This document shows positions 33,739 through 36,886 of a stretch of DNA of 36,886 nt, one piece after another. This DNA comes from Leptospiraceae bacterium. Lineage in GTDB: Bacteria > Spirochaetota > Leptospiria > Leptospirales > Leptospiraceae. The stretch's first letter is position 1. Each line of letters begins with the position of its first letter. The position numbers were made by a program, and so were the translations under genes. The notes under the pieces were generated by a model. That model was not told the origin of the DNA. It was given only the letters and a program-made list of their open reading frames with translations, and did not search any database. Where the stretch lies: NCBI GenBank assembly GCA_016708435.1, contig JADJFV010000008.1, forward strand, positions 202,501-239,386, in the 5' to 3' direction.

Positions 33739-35751
33739 ATGAAAGCAATCAAACTATCAATACAAATCATTTGTTTGCTTTCACTTCTTTTTATTCTTCT
33801 GGGTTGTGTTGACAAATCTTCCCAAGTTCAGATGAAAGCAACAAAAGGAGAGCTTGATCTGAGTCAATGGGATTTTGATAAAGATGGCACAGTAACCTTA
33901 GAAGGAGAATGGGATTTTTATTGGAATCAATTTCTATCTTACGAGGAAATTATTGCAAAGAAGTCAAGCATTGATACATACCTAAAGGTTCCCGGTGTCT
34001 GGAAAGACTTAAAAGTAGGCAACTCGGTATTACCCGGTGATGGATATATTACAATTCATCTTCTTGTTAAACTTCCCAAAGCTTTCGAAAATCTAGCAAT
34101 TAAAATTCCTGAAATTGGCACAGCCTATAAGATATGGATAAATGAAACACTGATTCACGAAGGTGGAAAAATTGGTAATACTAGAGAAGCAATGACCGCT
34201 TTTGTTATACCCGAAGTAGTTTCTTTAAATTTATCCAAAGAAAAAGAAATTCATATTACAATACAGATATCGAATTTCATGGACAGAACGGGTGGAGTAT
34301 GGGGAGATTTTTCTTTCGGAAACGCTAATGAGATTTACCGCATAACCAATATTATCTTCTCACTAGAGACGATGGTGTTTGGTGGACTTTTTATTATGAG
34401 TGTCTATCATTTTGGACTTTTTCTGATTCGAACGCAAGATAAAAGCACTTTATTTTTTGGATTGTTCTGTCTAGACTTTGCTATACGCACTCTAATAGTT
34501 GGTCAGAAAATACTGATTTATACATTTCCTTTTTTGCCATTTGAAATAACTTTCAGAATAGATTATTTAACAGCTTATCTAGCATTTCCTTTCTTTATCT
34601 CCTTTCTCTACTATTTGTTTAAAGAAGAAACGAACAGAAATTATATTCGAATCACCTGGATTTGTTTCTTTTTTCTCTGCCTAACGGTGATTATTCTTCC
34701 ACATTTTGAATACACTCAATTTCTAATTCCATATGAATTGTATGTGTTATTTTCGATACTTATATTATTTATGTAAACCTTTTCTGCAATTCGAAACAAA
34801 AGAGTTGGATCTATCAGTTCATTTATTGGTGTGCTCATTCTTGCCGGTGGATCGATTACAGATATGCTTCATATTGAGCATATTATATTCTGGCATTTTC
34901 TATTCCCTTTACTTTGTTTGGATTTCTATTCTTTCAATCTTTTTCTCTATCTATAAAATTTTCAAAGCATTTACTCTTTCTGAAAATCTGACTCTTGAGT
35001 TGACGCAAAAGACAAATTCTCTCCTACAACAAATAAAGAATTGAATGAATTAAAACGGATCTTGAAGAAAAGGTTCAAGAAAGAAGCATTGCATTAGAAG
35101 AAGTCTATCGAAAAATTATTATGAAATACAAGAGCGTCTTCCTTAGAAAAGAACTCGCTGTGCAAAAAGAAAGACAGAAGATATTTGTTGACATTCACGA
35201 TCATATGGGTTCGAATATTTTAGATTTGAAAAAATCCTTGAGTGAACTTTCGCAAACTACTTCTAACAAATCAGACAATTTAGACAAAGCAAAGCAAGCC
35301 ATTTACAAGCTAAAGACAATCTTAGAATGAAATGTATTCTATCAAAGACTTGGAAATACTAAGAAAAGACCCACTCAATGGAATTCGTCTATTGGTAGTC
35401 GACGTTATGCGACATATGATAGGGAGATTAATTTCTTCTGTGAAGAAGCACTCTATGATATTACAGAGAATAGATTTTCCAACAAACTAATCAAAGTTCT
35501 ATTTTTCTCACAAGAAAATGGAACGAATGATTTAAAATATGGGTATGGTCTTTCGGAATGGAAATTTTAGATATAAGGAAAACTTATGCTTAGAAGTTAT
35601 CAGCCCAACGAGATATACAATCGATCAAAAGGGAAGGTAATGGAAAAGAAACATTGCGATTCGGTTACGTGAAATTGGCGGTTACGATCTTTATTGCGAA
35701 GAGAAGGATAAGTTTCATTCGTCGTTTTATTTTCCTTACACAGAAATGTAA
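33739..35751 (+). pseudogene. 7TMR-DISM sensor histidine kinase (multiple frameshifts)
   Basis: Starts with a lipoprotein leader, LSLLFILLGCVDKSS. An extracellular DISM domain follows (GELDLSQWDFDKDGTVTLEG, KIPEIGTAYKIWINE, GGVWGDFSFGNANEIY), then seven hydrophobic helices. An in-frame TAA at 34774-34776 interrupts helix 5 or 6. The same frame continues with AIRNKRVGSISSFIGVLILA and the next helices, then shifts at about 34910, 35045 and 35110. The signalling part remains legible: TLELTQKTNSLLQQIKN, the H-box VDIHDHMGSNILDL (HisKA_3 type, His in IHDHMG), and a terminal N-box/G-box remnant IALRLREIGGYDLYCEE ending at 35751. Many shifts in 1 kb suggest poor sequence near a contig end. Confidence 0.75.
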
Positions 35752-35844
35752 GCTTTTGGAAAGTGCGCTGTTTTGCGTATTGCTTTTCTTTAAGAACAAT
35801 GTATAGTTTAACCTAAGATGAATTCAGATTGTAAGGTGGGGTGT

Positions 35845-36452
35845 ATGAAAATGAGAAATTTTGAGGAGCTCGTCTGAAGAAGAACTTTTGAATGTATCAA
35901 AAGTATTTATTTGGAAGGAGAATGCGGAAGATTGTTATCGGGATAATAATCTCCCAGGAAGTCTAGATATTCTGCTTGTAGACATTGGTCTTCCTGATAT
36001 GAGTGGGATTGATTTAATCCAAGTTAGTCAAAAGCTTCCGGCTCTAAAAATGCCTGCTAGTCATCTCAGGTATTTCATCCGATGACACCATCTTTCAGGC
36101 TCTACAGTTTTGGGGCTAATGGCTACATTTGGAAAAATGAATTGAAGAGAATTAAAATCCTGCACGTTGAGGATATTTTAAATGATGGCTCTGTCATGTC
36201 GCCCTCGATTGGAATTAGAGTCTTACACTTTTCGTTTCACGCTTATGCCCTACAGAAGAAGCATAAGCAAGAAAAGCTCTTCCAGAACTTATTATTATGT
36301 CGGGAATGAAAAACAACAAGATTGCATTTCAACTTGGTATTTCAAGGGGTACCATACAACCCCATGTCAATAACATCTATAAAAAACTTCACGTTACCAA
36401 TCGAGTCGAGCTAATGAAAAAAGCCTCTGAGATGACGGATCCTTCTAGGTAA
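35845..36452 (+). pseudogene. NarL/LuxR-type response regulator (frameshifted)
   Basis: Fragments in different frames add up to a response regulator. DILLVDIGLPDMSGIDLIQV carries the phospho-acceptor Asp; DDTIFQALQFGANGYIWKNE is the alpha4-beta5 region with the Lys; SVMSPSIGIRVLHF is followed by a linker; and the LuxR-type helix-turn-helix is KNNKIAFQLGISRGTIQPHV, NNIYKKLHVTNRVELM. The first acidic pair of the receiver domain is missing or unreadable. Its place after the HisKA_3 kinase makes it the probable cognate regulator. The start is uncertain. Confidence 0.7.
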
Positions 36453-36511
36453 CCAATATGCAAACTAAACACACAGATTCTCGAGCCTCAGGCGTTAAAA
36501 ATGGAAGAAAC

Positions 36512-36886
36512 ATGATCTATTTGGAAGGAGAATAATTTTACTTGAGATATTCCAATCATTGACCTGCATCATACATGGCTTTTGTATGGTTACTGTTACA
36601 ATTAGAAGAAGTAAGCAAAAGTACAAATTCTCCTGAGTCAATTGAAAGAATAGACTCGATCATTTCTGATTTAGTAAATTTTGTTACGGAGCATTTTGGG
36701 TAGAGGAATGTCTTCCTGGATTACGCAAGAAATTTTCCCGGAAACAAAAAGCATTTGATTCAGCATAGGAGGCTTCGTCGAAGAGATTTCGCAAAACATT
36801 TCCTACAGGCAAATTAATACGAACGAGCAGATATCTGAATTTATAAGAATCTAAGGGAGTGGCTGATAAAACATATTTTAGTAGAA
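36512..36886 (+). pseudogene. Hemerythrin-like protein (frameshifted, partial at right edge)
   Basis: One frame gives WKENNFT, a stop, then DIPIIDLHHTWLLY; another gives LLLQLEEVSKSTNSPESIER, IISDLVNFVTEHFG; a third gives EECLPGLRKKFSRKQKAFDS, and the end reads REWLIKHILVE. Together they follow the bacteriohemerythrin pattern (IPxID-QH, V-EHF-xEE, HxxHxxF, WLxxHI), a di-iron O2-binding four-helix bundle. The HxxxH pair of the third helix reads FSRKQ, so one or two ligands are lost or misread. Follows the two-component genes and may be their target or oxygen sensor. Confidence 0.6.

Overview
The window is a low-GC (roughly 36-38% by eye), gene-dense piece of a spirochaete-like chromosome. The gene set recalls Leptospira and relatives: many lipoproteins with loose lipoboxes, 7TMR-DISM receptors, class III cyclases, MORN and TPR proteins, a PASTA-type FtsI and HflX. 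That affiliation is inferred from gene content. No rRNA or tRNA gene was recognised.

Left end (1-4.7 kb): a conflict/defence block on the minus strand. A metallo-beta-lactamase-fold hydrolase is followed, stop codon to start codon without a gap, by a trypsin-like protease fused to a STAND/NB-ARC ATPase that runs off the left edge. Next to it lies a toxin with a type-47-like polymorphic toxin C-terminus whose stop overlaps the start of a presumed immunity gene (ATGA). Behind them is a repeat-rich gap with a 26-bp perfect palindrome, a 174-bp MITE with 9-bp target duplications, and a CACGTGAG tandem array.

Core (4.7-23.2 kb): a PPM1-like methyltransferase, a membrane class III cyclase, signal peptidase I, FtsI, several lipoproteins, TPR and MORN proteins, the CP-ATP-grasp/Alpha-E operon, an EAL phosphodiesterase, a zinc-finger protein and an exported dikinase-like protein with glucan-water-dikinase-like domain order.

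Accessory stretch (23.2-26.3 kb): a graveyard of small genes (TumA-like ORF cut by a poly-T tract, small lipoprotein, HigA-like antitoxin, DUF2281/VapB-like antitoxin with a decayed PIN toxin, broken zinc ribbon) and partial duplications of the lipoprotein-antitoxin junction.

Right part (26.3-36.9 kb): flavin amine oxidase, thioredoxin with acidic tail, an exported protein with a doubled Cys/His tail, a 7TMR-DISM cyclase, an HflX with altered G1 and G4 motifs, a membrane-anchored acyl carrier protein, then a broken 7TMR-DISM histidine kinase, NarL-type regulator and hemerythrin.

Sequence quality matters. Several genes break at short homopolymers (1320-1323, 2816-2819), about 200 bases are almost pure T (23508-23709), about 130 bases are G/C/A homopolymers (31543-31671), and the last 2 kb is frameshifted throughout. 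These look like sequencing or assembly errors, so genes called broken may be intact in the organism.
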